Origin: an uncultured Coprococcus sp.
GTDB lineage: Bacteria; Bacillota_A; Clostridia; Lachnospirales; Lachnospiraceae
Assembly: GCA_900767685.1 (NCBI GenBank)
Contig: CAAGAB010000011.1
Span: forward strand, 1 to 13,466
DNA length: 13,466 nt
Direction: 5' to 3'
This document shows positions 1-7,450 of this stretch, piece by piece (position 1 is the first letter of the stretch; each line of letters begins with the position of its first letter). Position numbers and translations under genes: made by a program. The notes under the pieces were generated by a model. It was given only the letters and a program-made list of their open reading frames with translations. It was not told the origin of the DNA and made no database searches.

Positions 1-810
1 GGTGCAACTGTAGGTGAAAAGGCGAAACTCACAGCTACGGTTTCACTTGATGGCGATATATCAGGCCTTGACGGTGCTGAGGCGTCAGACGGATCATATA
101 ATGCGATCCAGCTTGCATGTGCCATGAAGACAGGCGACAGCTGGACGTATGTCAAGTCAGATGACTACCCATTCTTAAAGAGCGAGAACTTTACAGATGG
201 CAAGTGTAGCGTAGAGTTCAACTTTAACGGAGTGGATGCAGGTGATGTTCAGGAGATCGTATTCCAGTACAATGCAAACTCAGCATTTACAGGAAAGGTT
301 CTCATCGGCGGCGTTGCAGTTGACAAGGTAGAGAGTGGCAAGAAGCCGACAACATCAGAGACTGAGGCTGGAAATTTTGCAGATGCAAGCCTTGTGTTTG
401 ACACAGCGAGCGATGCAAAGTGGACAGACAAGGCATTTGCCAGCAATGATACAGAAAGCTATACAGATCTTCCTACAGTAGACAATGTCAAAGTTGGAGC
501 AAAGGCGAAGCTCACAGCTACGGTTTCACTTGATGGCGATATATCAGGCCTTGACGGCGCTGAGGCATCAGACGGATCATACAATGCGATCCAGCTTGCG
601 TGTGCCATGAAGACAGGCGACAGCTGGGATTACGTCAAGTCAGGCGACTATCCGTTTATCAAGGCTGAGAATTTTGTCGATGGCAAGTGCGATATATCAT
701 TTGCATTTGATGTATCAGAGGTGGGAAATGTGCAGGAGATCGTATTCCAGTACAATTCCAACTCAGCATATGCTGGCAAGATCACAATAAGCAACGTTAA
801 GGTACTTGAT
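1..810 (+). repeat. Tandem duplication of a binding module, 483-bp period
   Basis: Two in-frame copies lie 161 codons apart. Bases 28-144 and 511-627 differ at only four positions, all synonymous third-codon positions (GGT/GGC, GCG/GCA, TAT/TAC, GCA/GCG). The 3' half of the unit is more diverged, apart from a second conserved patch encoding QEIVFQYN. The first copy starts upstream of the window, so more copies may exist. The module looks like a beta-sandwich carbohydrate-binding domain; I cannot assign its family. Confidence 0.9.
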
Positions 811-3800
811 GTTAAGGAGAGTAGCGGCGGACTTGAGCAGAGAGATCCTGCTGTGATCTCAGATCTCTCATCGGCTGAGGATTATGACAAGTGGAGCACA
901 GAGGCCGGATATGCATACAAGCACGGCGATGCAGCCAACAAGGCCGGTAATGCCACACCTGACATATCATATGACAGTGCAAATGAGAGACTTAAGGTTT
1001 CTGTTGACTACTCAGCAGATTCAACTTCTTCATGGAGTGAGGCAAAGGTTAAGTGTGTTCCTACAGAGGCTATGGATGTGAGCCAGTACAACCAGCTCAG
1101 TGTGGATATCATCTACCCGGCAAAGCTCAAGGGAAGCAAGATCAAGTTTTTTGCAGATGGAATAATAAATAAAGATACGACCATCGATGATGATGCAGAG
1201 GATATCGGCGATGGATTAAAGAAGGTTACAGTTACTATGGGATTTACTCCAACAGATAAACCACTCACAGATGTGACAATAGGAATCATAGGAAGCAGCA
1301 CAAGCTTCAAGGGCAATGTATATCTTGATAATCTTGTTCTGTCACAGGCAGATACAACAAAGGATTTTGTCGAGATAACAGAGACTCCTGGTGCTGGTTC
1401 ACCAGCGGATCTTTCACAGATGCCATCATCAGTTAGAGTGAGCGATGCGAATGCAGCAGACAGTGCAAAGGCACTTGCGGCATACCTGAATACGCTCATG
1501 AATAGTGATCAGGTTCTGTTCGGACATCAGAATGATGTGAGCAGAAGCGTAAATCCACAGGCGTCACTCGGTGATGTATATGATGTGACCGGACAGGTCA
1601 GCGGTGTGTTCGGAATCGATTCACTGGCAGTTACAGGCTCGGAGGCAGGCGGTTCGGACGCGGCTTCCGCACTGGCAAACTCAGTGGCATACAGCAAGAC
1701 TGCAGCAGCAAATGGTGCGATCGTGTCATTGTCAATGCATATGCCAAACTTCTCCAGCTCTAAGATAGTGAAGAACTTGGATGGAACATACAGTTTCTAC
1801 GGATGTGATTTCTCAGAGTCCAAGGATCTGTCAAATGACATAGTAAAGCAGATTCTCCCAGGCGGAGAGTACAATGAGGTATTTACAGCTTACCTTGATG
1901 TGATCGCAGACTACGCATCACAGCTTCAGGCTGCCGGAATACCTATCATGATCAGACCATTCCACGAGAACACAGGAAGCTGGTTCTGGTGGGGATCAAT
2001 GAACACAGCAGAGACATATAAGTCTCTCTACAGATATACCAAGGATTACATGGAGCAGAGCGGTGTACACAACCTTCTCTGGGTATACTCACCAAACGGA
2101 CCTGTCACATCAGAGGCAGCTTACATGTCATACTATCCAGGCGATGAGTATGTAGATATCCTTGCATTTGACTATTACAACGATTACAATTCGTACCCTG
2201 CAGCTGCAGACAATTCTTTCTTTGACAGTCTTGATACAACATGTAATATCGTGTCATCAATAGCTGCAAAGAGCGGCAAGATACCAGCCATCGCTGAGTG
2301 CGGTGTCAGAGTCATGAAGAAGGACGGTTCAGACAACGAGGGACTTCTCGTAAAGGGCAATCCGGTTGGAACAGAGGCTTCAGGAAAGAACTGGTATCAG
2401 GAAGTAAGCGACATCGCGAAGAAGAACAACATGCCATACTACCTCGTATGGGCCAACTTCGGAGATACCAACTTCTACGTTCCATATAAGTATGACGACA
2501 CACATGGACAGGAGCTTATAAATGACTTCATAAAGTACTACAACGACGACTCATCAATATTTGGTGGCGATACAGGATTCTACAGTAACATGGGAACCCT
2601 TGCAGGAGTATCTGCAAATACATACACTAACCAGATGGGTTACATGGTATATCCATTTGACAGAGATACCATCCTCAAGGCGACAACACTCAAGGCTGGT
2701 GTTAAGAATGCATCAAAGGTTCAGTTCATTATCAACAATCCTGATACAGGTGTTAAGCTTACACTCAACGCTGAGGCTGGAGCCGAGATTGCCGCTGCAG
2801 GATCAGAGCCAACACTTTACACGGCTGATCTTACAGAGAAGAATCTCAGCAAGCTTGGAAAGACAGATACAGCAACCATCACACTCTTGGCAGATGGCGA
2901 GCAGCTCGCACAGCTGTCACACATAAGCCTTGGAAAGGCCAAGGATAAGGCTCCTGCAAATGTCATCGAGGACTTCGAGTACTATTCAGGAAGCGACGGA
3001 CTTCTGGATTCCACATACACATCTAACTCAGCCGCAGGATGCAGTTCAAGCTTTGTTCTTGACAAGACACATAAGAACGGTGGCACATACGGCGGCGCAT
3101 TCAAGTATACGCTTGAGACAAATGGATCAGAGGTGTGGACAGGAAGGATTAAGTCAGAGCTTACAAACAATGATTTCTCAAAGTATAATGCGCTTGAGAT
3201 GTGGGTACAGCCGGACGGTATGGGACAGAAGCTTGTGATCCAGATCACAGATGGAAGTGGCGAGGAATTTGAGGTATACCTCACAGATTTCGTAAAGGGA
3301 ACAAAGGCACAGTATGTTACTATTCCATTCAGCTCATTCAAGGGTAAGAAGGGTGGTACACTCGATGCATCGGATATAGTCAAATTTGCTGTATGGTGCA
3401 ACTCGATCGTGCCGGAGGATCACACTGGCAAGTGGACAGTTGATTCAACTATCTACTTTGATGGAATCCAGGCAGTGAAGCTCACGGATGATATGCTGAA
3501 GAAGAATCCGGTTGACAAGAATGGACTTATCATAACAGACAAGTCACTTGTCAAGAAAGATACAGTCACACCTGGAAAAGATGATCCGACAACTGAGGAT
3601 CCGGGCAAAGATGACCCGACAACAGAGAATCCGGGCGACGATGACACATCGGATAATCCAACGACTGAGACACCAGACGATGGAGATGCAACGACAGAGA
3701 ACCCGGGCAAGGATGATCCAACAGAAGCAACGACTACAGAAAATGGTGATCCTACAACAGAAGTCACAACTGCTGCTACCACAGAAAGCAGCACAGATGG

Positions 3801-3924
3801 CAAGGGACAGAATGTGGTAAATACAGGTGATGAGTCTCCTGTAGATACAATGTTTGCGATAATGATAGCATCGCTTATGATGGCTGGTGCAGGATATATC
3901 GTTATCAAGAAAGATAAAAAGTAA
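1..3924 (+). CDS. Cell-wall-anchored multi-modular GH26 beta-mannanase (5'-truncated by window edge)
   Basis: Secreted endo-beta-1,4-mannanase that would cut mannan or galactomannan at the cell surface. The frame is open from base 1, so the first in-window ATG (124) is internal; residues here count from base 1 (1307 visible). Order: a partial beta-sandwich module (1-109), a second copy (about 126-270), a CBM27-like module (about 288-454), the GH26 catalytic domain (about 476-853), an Ig-like segment (about 860-986), a CBM23/CBM11-like module (about 988-1163), an acidic Thr/Pro linker (about 1190-1268), then NTGD (1274-1277), a hydrophobic segment and a KKDKK tail. Catalytic evidence: RPFHENTGSWFWWG holds the predicted acid/base E656, and IAECG holds the predicted nucleophile E766, both in the GH26 clan A arrangement. 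The tail suggests sortase anchoring through a non-LPXTG signal. Binding-module family names are tentative; the GH26 call is firm. Signal peptide and promoter lie outside the window. Confidence 0.93.
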   Translation, partial: GATVGEKAKLTATVSLDGDISGLDGAEASDGSYNAIQLACAMKTGDSWTYVKSDDYPFLKSENFTDGKCSVEFNFNGVDAGDVQEIVFQYNANSAFTGKVLIGGVAVDKVESGKKPTTSETEAGNFADASLVFDTASDAKWTDKAFASNDTESYTDLPTVDNVKVGAKAKLTATVSLDGDISGLDGAEASDGSYNAIQLACAMKTGDSWDYVKSGDYPFIKAENFVDGKCDISFAFDVSEVGNVQEIVFQYNSNSAYAGKITISNVKVLDVKESSGGLEQRDPAVISDLSSAEDYDKWSTEAGYAYKHGDAANKAGNATPDISYDSANERLKVSVDYSADSTSSWSEAKVKCVPTEAMDVSQYNQLSVDIIYPAKLKGSKIKFFADGIINKDTTIDDDAEDIGDGLKKVTVTMGFTPTDKPLTDVTIGIIGSSTSFKGNVYLDNLVLSQADTTKDFVEITETPGAGSPADLSQMPSSVRVSDANAADSAKALAAYLNTLMNSDQVLFGHQNDVSRSVNPQASLGDVYDVTGQVSGVFGIDSLAVTGSEAGGSDAASALANSVAYSKTAAANGAIVSLSMHMPNFSSSKIVKNLDGTYSFYGCDFSESKDLSNDIVKQILPGGEYNEVFTAYLDVIADYASQLQAAGIPIMIRPFHENTGSWFWWGSMNTAETYKSLYRYTKDYMEQSGVHNLLWVYSPNGPVTSEAAYMSYYPGDEYVDILAFDYYNDYNSYPAAADNSFFDSLDTTCNIVSSIAAKSGKIPAIAECGVRVMKKDGSDNEGLLVKGNPVGTEASGKNWYQEVSDIAKKNNMPYYLVWANFGDTNFYVPYKYDDTHGQELINDFIKYYNDDSSIFGGDTGFYSNMGTLAGVSANTYTNQMGYMVYPFDRDTILKATTLKAGVKNASKVQFIINNPDTGVKLTLNAEAGAEIAAAGSEPTLYTADLTEKNLSKLGKTDTATITLLADGEQLAQLSHISLGKAKDKAPANVIEDFEYYSGSDGLLDSTYTSNSAAGCSSSFVLDKTHKNGGTYGGAFKYTLETNGSEVWTGRIKSELTNNDFSKYNALEMWVQPDGMGQKLVIQITDGSGEEFEVYLTDFVKGTKAQYVTIPFSSFKGKKGGTLDASDIVKFAVWCNSIVPEDHTGKWTVDSTIYFDGIQAVKLTDDMLKKNPVDKNGLIITDKSLVKKDTVTPGKDDPTTEDPGKDDPTTENPGDDDTSDNPTTETPDDGDATTENPGKDDPTEATTTENGDPTTEVTTAATTESSTDGKGQNVVNTGDESPVDTMFAIMIASLMMAGAGYIVIKKDKK
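3580..3639 (+). repeat. 30-bp repeat in the acidic Thr/Pro linker
   Basis: Two near-identical 30-bp units (3580-3609 and 3610-3639) encode DDPTTEDPGK and DDPTTENPGD. Degenerate versions continue to about 3790. This is the wall-spanning, extended linker just before the sorting signal, a usual site for repeat-length variation. Confidence 0.75.
3820..3921 (+). other. C-terminal cell-wall sorting signal (NTGD, hydrophobic segment, basic tail)
   Basis: VNTGD is followed by about 20 hydrophobic residues (MFAIMIASLMMAGAGYIVI) and KKDKK. This is the three-part layout of a sortase substrate, but the motif lacks the Leu-Pro of LPXTG. NTGD-type signals are common in Lachnospiraceae surface proteins. 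The partner sortase is not in this window. Confidence 0.75.
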
Positions 3925-3971
3925 TACTCATTTTTAGCCTTACCCATATACCATAAGGGTGGCAATCAAAA

Positions 3972-4019
3972 AGCTCCACTGCATGGCGGCAGAATACCGC
4001 GGGCAGTGGAGCTATATTT
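3972..4019. terminator. Bidirectional rho-independent terminator between convergent genes
   Basis: AGCTCCACTGC (3972-3982) pairs perfectly with GCAGTGGAGCT (4003-4013), and a smaller inner stem GCGG/CCGC lies at 3986-3989/3997-4000. The plus strand continues into a T-rich run (about 4014-4025). The A run before the stem (3968-3972) gives a T run on the minus strand, so it can end both the mannanase transcript and the MATE transcript. Confidence 0.88.
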
Positions 4020-4053
4020 TTTATATATTATTATAGGTTATGCATATTATAGA

Positions 4054-5412
4054 TTATGCTGCAGGTGTGGAAGCACTGCGGCGTTTCTCCACGAGTTTCT
4101 CAACAGGTGTGGTGAGGTACATGATGGATAGCATGAGCGTACAGCAGAACCAGATGATAGGCTCCGTGATCGTAACCCCCAGATATCCAAGTCTTGGGGT
4201 AAGTATCATCACGGCGAGAATCTTTCCAACAAGCTCGATGCTTGATGACAGTACAGGTATGATCTTTCTTCCCATTCCCTGCATCGCACATCTAAGTACA
4301 AATAATGGTCCAAGGACGTAGAAGCATGTCACTCCGATTCGCACGTATCTCACAGCGGGATCGATGATCGCGCTGGCGGATGTGCCGGCAACCAGCTTTA
4401 TAAGTGCCGGGCTGAATAGCCAGCCGAAAATGATCATGACGGTAGTTATGATGGTATTGATGATAATGGCGGCACGCACTCCCTGATGAACCCTGTCATA
4501 TTTACCCGCTCCCATATTCTGGCTGACATAGGTTGTGACGGCGTTTCCTACTATATATAACATGAACATGAGGATATCAAATATTTTTCGTGCAGCGGTA
4601 TGGGCTGTTACAATGTCTGTACCCAGACCGTTTATCGCTCTCTGGAGGATGACGGTTCCTATGTTCACTATGCAGCTCATAAAGCCCATGGCAAGTGCTG
4701 ATTGAATAAGATCAGATCTGTCACTTTTTTCTACAGAATATTCGCCCTTTTCAGGAATGAGATATCTTGCTTTTCTGAATATATATATGAGAGCCAGAAT
4801 GCCGGCCAGAGCCTGCGAAATATCGGTTGCGATCGCGGCACCTATAACGCCCATGTCAAAAGCCCTTATAAACAGAAGATCCAGCACAATATTCAGTACA
4901 ACTGATATTCCGAGGAAGATAAGAGGTGTCTTGCTGTCTCCCACAGCACGGAGTACATTTGCACAGAAGTTGTAAAGTGAGCAGAATATTATTCCGGCTA
5001 TTATTATGATGACGTAACTTGCGGCCATGTCTATGATGTCGTCGGGGGTATTTAACAATACAAGGATAGGTCTGATAAAGACAAGTCCGACAATGGTAAG
5101 AACAATCGAGGCCAGCAGAGTCATCATGGCTGCGGAGCCTACACACTGTCTCATCTTGTGATAGTCTTTTGCACCGTAATATTTGGCGATGGGAATAGCG
5201 AGTCCCATAGTACCGCTGTTGAGGAAACCTATCATCATATTTGATATGACGGAGGTTGCACCTACTGCCGCAAGAGCCTGTGAGCTTACATAGTTACCCA
5301 CTATGGCTGAATCCGTAAAACTGTATAACTGCTGCGCTATCTGGCCCAGAATCATAGGGACAGCAAATAGCCATATAACTTTTATTGGTTTGCCGATGGT
5401 CAGATCTTTCAT
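4054..5412 (-). CDS. MATE-family multidrug/cation antiporter
   Basis: Inner-membrane efflux protein of 452 residues, the usual MATE length, with about twelve hydrophobic segments in two homologous halves. Family signs are the N-terminal PMILGQIAQQLYSFTDSAIVGNY segment (residues 19-41, membrane helix 1), LRAVGDSKTPL (154-164) in the loop after the N-half helices, and VSQNMGAGKYDRVHQGVR (296-313) at the start of the C half. Family members export cationic drugs or metabolites using a Na+ or H+ gradient; the substrate cannot be read here. The start at 5412 is supported by AAGGAG (5425-5430) 12 nt upstream. The gene is monocistronic, ends at the shared terminator, and is divergent from the L,D-transpeptidase gene. 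Paired TGTACAAT sites upstream suggest specific transcriptional control (inference). Confidence 0.93.
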   Translation of the reverse strand: MKDLTIGKPIKVIWLFAVPMILGQIAQQLYSFTDSAIVGNYVSSQALAAVGATSVISNMMIGFLNSGTMGLAIPIAKYYGAKDYHKMRQCVGSAAMMTLLASIVLTIVGLVFIRPILVLLNTPDDIIDMAASYVIIIIAGIIFCSLYNFCANVLRAVGDSKTPLIFLGISVVLNIVLDLLFIRAFDMGVIGAAIATDISQALAGILALIYIFRKARYLIPEKGEYSVEKSDRSDLIQSALAMGFMSCIVNIGTVILQRAINGLGTDIVTAHTAARKIFDILMFMLYIVGNAVTTYVSQNMGAGKYDRVHQGVRAAIIINTIITTVMIIFGWLFSPALIKLVAGTSASAIIDPAVRYVRIGVTCFYVLGPLFVLRCAMQGMGRKIIPVLSSSIELVGKILAVMILTPRLGYLGVTITEPIIWFCCTLMLSIMYLTTPVEKLVEKRRSASTPAA

Positions 5413-5424
5413 ATCGAAAAGGTT

Positions 5425-5430
5425 CTCCTT
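5425..5430 (-). promoter_or_regulatory. Ribosome binding site of the MATE gene
   Basis: AAGGAG on the minus strand, 12 nt before the ATG at 5412. Spacing is slightly long but no other in-frame start fits better. Confidence 0.7.
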
Positions 5431-5454
5431 AATTATTATTTAATAGACAGACGC

Positions 5455-5494
5455 TGTACAATGTTTTTTGAAGCGCTTGATATTCGATTGTACA
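5455..5494. promoter_or_regulatory. Operator-like element: two inverted TGTACAAT sites around AAGCGCTT
   Basis: TGTACAAT (5455-5462) and its exact reverse complement ATTGTACA (5487-5494) sit 32 bp apart, about three helical turns. Between them is the self-complementary AAGCGCTT (5471-5478), similar to the core of LacI-family or CcpA-type operators but without full flanking match. The element lies 43-82 bp upstream of the MATE start, where a regulator would act. I found no convincing -10/-35 pair for the MATE gene beside it. The regulator is unknown. Confidence 0.4.
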
Positions 5495-5522
5495 ACAGTT
5501 CTGAATAAAGTCAATGTGGAAT

Positions 5523-5551
5523 TTGAGGAATTTTAAAGAAAAATGTTTTAT
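5523..5551 (+). promoter_or_regulatory. Weak candidate sigma-A promoter for the L,D-transpeptidase gene
   Basis: TTGAGG (5523-5528) and TTTTAT (5546-5551) are separated by 17 nt, each matching 4 of 6 consensus positions. The region is very AT-rich, so chance matches are likely. Confidence 0.25.
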
Positions 5552-5603
5552 TTTGTTTTGTAAAATGGTATGTTAAAGAGTACTGATTAAAATATTTTTA
5601 AAG

Positions 5604-7370
5604 ATGCATACTAGAGAGTGGATATTAATTATAGAAAGAATGGATATAAAGATAATGGATGATAAGAACAAAAACAGAGAAAACTTGAAGGATAGAGATG
5701 GAAATTTGAAAGCTGAAAGAACCGAAGATAAGGTGAAAAAGATAAAAATAGAAAAAAGCACAAAACATGAGAAGAATATATCGGAAGCGAAGAAGCCACA
5801 GAGTAGCTCAAAGAGTAGTTCACAGGGCAGCTCAGAGAGCGGTTCAAAGAGTAGTTCACAGGGTAGCTCAGAGAGCGGTTCAAAGAGTAGTTCTCAGGGT
5901 AACTCACAGAGTGGCTCAAAGAAAAAGAAGAGAAATAATAAATATGATATAGAGCGTGTCGTGTTGTATGCTGTGTCAGTGATCCTTCTGGCTCTTGTGA
6001 TAAGCCTTGCTATAAAAAATTACAGCCTGGAGAGTAAACTGGACAAGCTGACTAAAAGCGATGCTGTTGCTACAGGAGCATCGGAGAACAAAGAAAATGC
6101 TGATAATGGTACGTCAGGTAAGAAAGATGTGGCAAAGACTGGTGGCAACAGTGAAAAGACAGATCCTGATTCAACGGATGGATCCACTATGAAAGGTGGT
6201 TCATCAACTGAGATCGCCGAGCCTTTGGCAGTTCAGGGGGATGTGCAGTATATTGATATCGAAGTTCCGCAGGCGGAAGAAAAAGAGAATTATAACGGCG
6301 AGGATCTTGCAGACAATGGTTATCCATATGCCATCAAGATAAACAGACAGGAAAATATAGTCACGGTATATGCGCTCGATGATTCGGGATTTTACACAGT
6401 GCCTGTGAGAGTCATGAGATGTTCGGTTTCACCTGTGGGTGAGACTCCAATCGGAATATTTAACATTGCCCTCAAATGGGAATGGCTGGCTCTTTTTGAT
6501 AATTGTTATGGTCAGTATGTATCACAGATAGATGGCGATACGTTGTTCCACTCGGTTCCGTATCTGGATACGACGAAGGATTCCCTGGAGACCTGGGAGT
6601 TTAATAAGTTAGGAACCGGAGCATCCTTGGGATGTGTAAGGCTCTGTGTGGCAGACACAAAGTGGATATATGAAAATTGTGAATCTGGAACGTATGTAGA
6701 TATATTTGACAGCGATTACTATGGTCCGTTGGGCAGACCGGTACCTGTGACAAAGCTTCAGAATACAGAAGAACAGGGATGGGATCCTACAGATATGGTT
6801 GAGGAGAATCCAACCACGGGTAAAGCAGTTATATATGGTGTGGAGAGTCATAGTATAAAACAGGGAGAGAATTACGACACCATGGCTGGAGTGATGGCAT
6901 TCAATTCAGAGAGAGAGGATGTAACAGACCAGCTAAAGGTTGAAGGTTCAGTTGACAATACAAAGGCCGGAAAGTACACGGTAAAATACAGTTTCAATGA
7001 TCAGGGACAGGAAGTTTCAAAGAATATCGTCATAACAGTTGAGGATGATGAAGCTCCGGTGATCACCAAAGTCCCTGTTGAACTTAAGGTGGAGAATTAC
7101 AAGGGACAGAAAGAGGAGTTGGCGCAGCTCATTGCGTCATATATATCAGCTCAGGATGGAAAGAATATCATAGGGAAAGCCATTGCGACAGATGGTAACG
7201 GGCATATACTCGATGGCTCCGACATATCCAAGCTGAATGAGGATGTGATATGTGTATCTGTGAACGATATTTCCGAAGTTGCCGGAACATATTCTGTCGT
7301 ATGCAGTGCCAGAGATGCATCGGGCAACATATCACAGAATCACACAGTTAAGGTTACAATTGTAAAATAG
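5604..7370 (+). CDS. Membrane-anchored L,D-transpeptidase (YkuD/ErfK family) with C-terminal Ig-like domains
   Basis: Predicted to form or remodel 3-3 peptidoglycan cross-links, or attach proteins to the wall, outside the membrane. With the start at 5604 it has 588 residues: a Lys-rich cytoplasmic N-terminus, a Ser-rich repeat (about 69-104), one membrane segment (about 119-139), an Asn/Asp/Ser-rich extracellular linker, the YkuD domain (about 228-375), and two Ig-like modules (about 405-588), the first DUF5011-like. Catalytic residues are H316 (FHSVPY) and C344 in ASLGCVRL. The usual His before Gly-Cys is Leu here, and the H-to-C spacing of 28 is longer than classic members, both common in Clostridia as far as I recall. 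Start is uncertain: ATGs at 5604, 5640 and 5655 are in frame and none has a good ribosome site. HflX follows 80 bp later with no terminator, so co-transcription is possible. Confidence 0.9.
   Translation: MHTREWILIIERMDIKIMDDKNKNRENLKDRDGNLKAERTEDKVKKIKIEKSTKHEKNISEAKKPQSSSKSSSQGSSESGSKSSSQGSSESGSKSSSQGNSQSGSKKKKRNNKYDIERVVLYAVSVILLALVISLAIKNYSLESKLDKLTKSDAVATGASENKENADNGTSGKKDVAKTGGNSEKTDPDSTDGSTMKGGSSTEIAEPLAVQGDVQYIDIEVPQAEEKENYNGEDLADNGYPYAIKINRQENIVTVYALDDSGFYTVPVRVMRCSVSPVGETPIGIFNIALKWEWLALFDNCYGQYVSQIDGDTLFHSVPYLDTTKDSLETWEFNKLGTGASLGCVRLCVADTKWIYENCESGTYVDIFDSDYYGPLGRPVPVTKLQNTEEQGWDPTDMVEENPTTGKAVIYGVESHSIKQGENYDTMAGVMAFNSEREDVTDQLKVEGSVDNTKAGKYTVKYSFNDQGQEVSKNIVITVEDDEAPVITKVPVELKVENYKGQKEELAQLIASYISAQDGKNIIGKAIATDGNGHILDGSDISKLNEDVICVSVNDISEVAGTYSVVCSARDASGNISQNHTVKVTIVK
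5808..5915 (+). repeat. 36-bp coding minisatellite, three copies
   Basis: Units 5808-5843, 5844-5879 and 5880-5915 encode SKSSSQGSSESG twice and a diverged SKSSSQGNSQSG. The first two differ by a single base; the third has a few changes. The tract lies in the cytoplasmic tail before the membrane segment and keeps frame, so copy number could vary without breaking the gene. Confidence 0.9.
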
Positions 7371-7423
7371 AGAAAAACATATTCGATAAAACAGGTTAGA
7401 GAAAAATATATTAGAGAAAATGG
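7368..7423 (+). repeat. Three degenerate direct repeats of TTAGAGAAAAATAT type
   Basis: TAGAGAAAAACATAT (7368-7382, including the stop codon), TTAGAGAAAAATATA (7396-7410) and TTAGAGAAAATGG (7411-7423) fill the short gap before hflX. No hairpin or terminator is visible. The tract may be simple A-rich drift. Confidence 0.4.
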
Positions 7424-7439
7424 ATTAGATTAGAACAGT

Positions 7440-7446
7440 AGGGTGA
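7440..7446 (+). promoter_or_regulatory. Ribosome binding site of hflX
   Basis: AGGGTGA, 4 nt before the ATG at 7451, is an AGGGTG-type variant of the Shine-Dalgarno sequence and the only good match in the gap. Confidence 0.5.
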
Positions 7447-7450
7447 TTTT

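Noticed and set aside
124..126. ATG at 124 as the start of the mannanase
   Set aside because: The frame is open to base 1, and the same Met lies inside the repeat unit at the equivalent place in copy 2 (607), so it is internal.
3453..3965. 170-codon minus-strand open frame opposite the mannanase C-terminus
   Set aside because: It mirrors the Thr/Asp/Pro linker as Val/Ser/Gly repeats, has no ribosome binding site and crosses the terminator; a shadow of the real gene.
4040..4321. Plus-strand open frame of 93 codons inside the MATE gene
   Set aside because: It is antisense to conserved MATE sequence and lacks a ribosome binding site.
5413..5603. Possible small RNA or riboswitch in the divergent region
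   Set aside because: Apart from the paired 8-mers and AAGCGCTT the region is AT-rich without a larger conserved fold or terminator; nothing supports an RNA gene.
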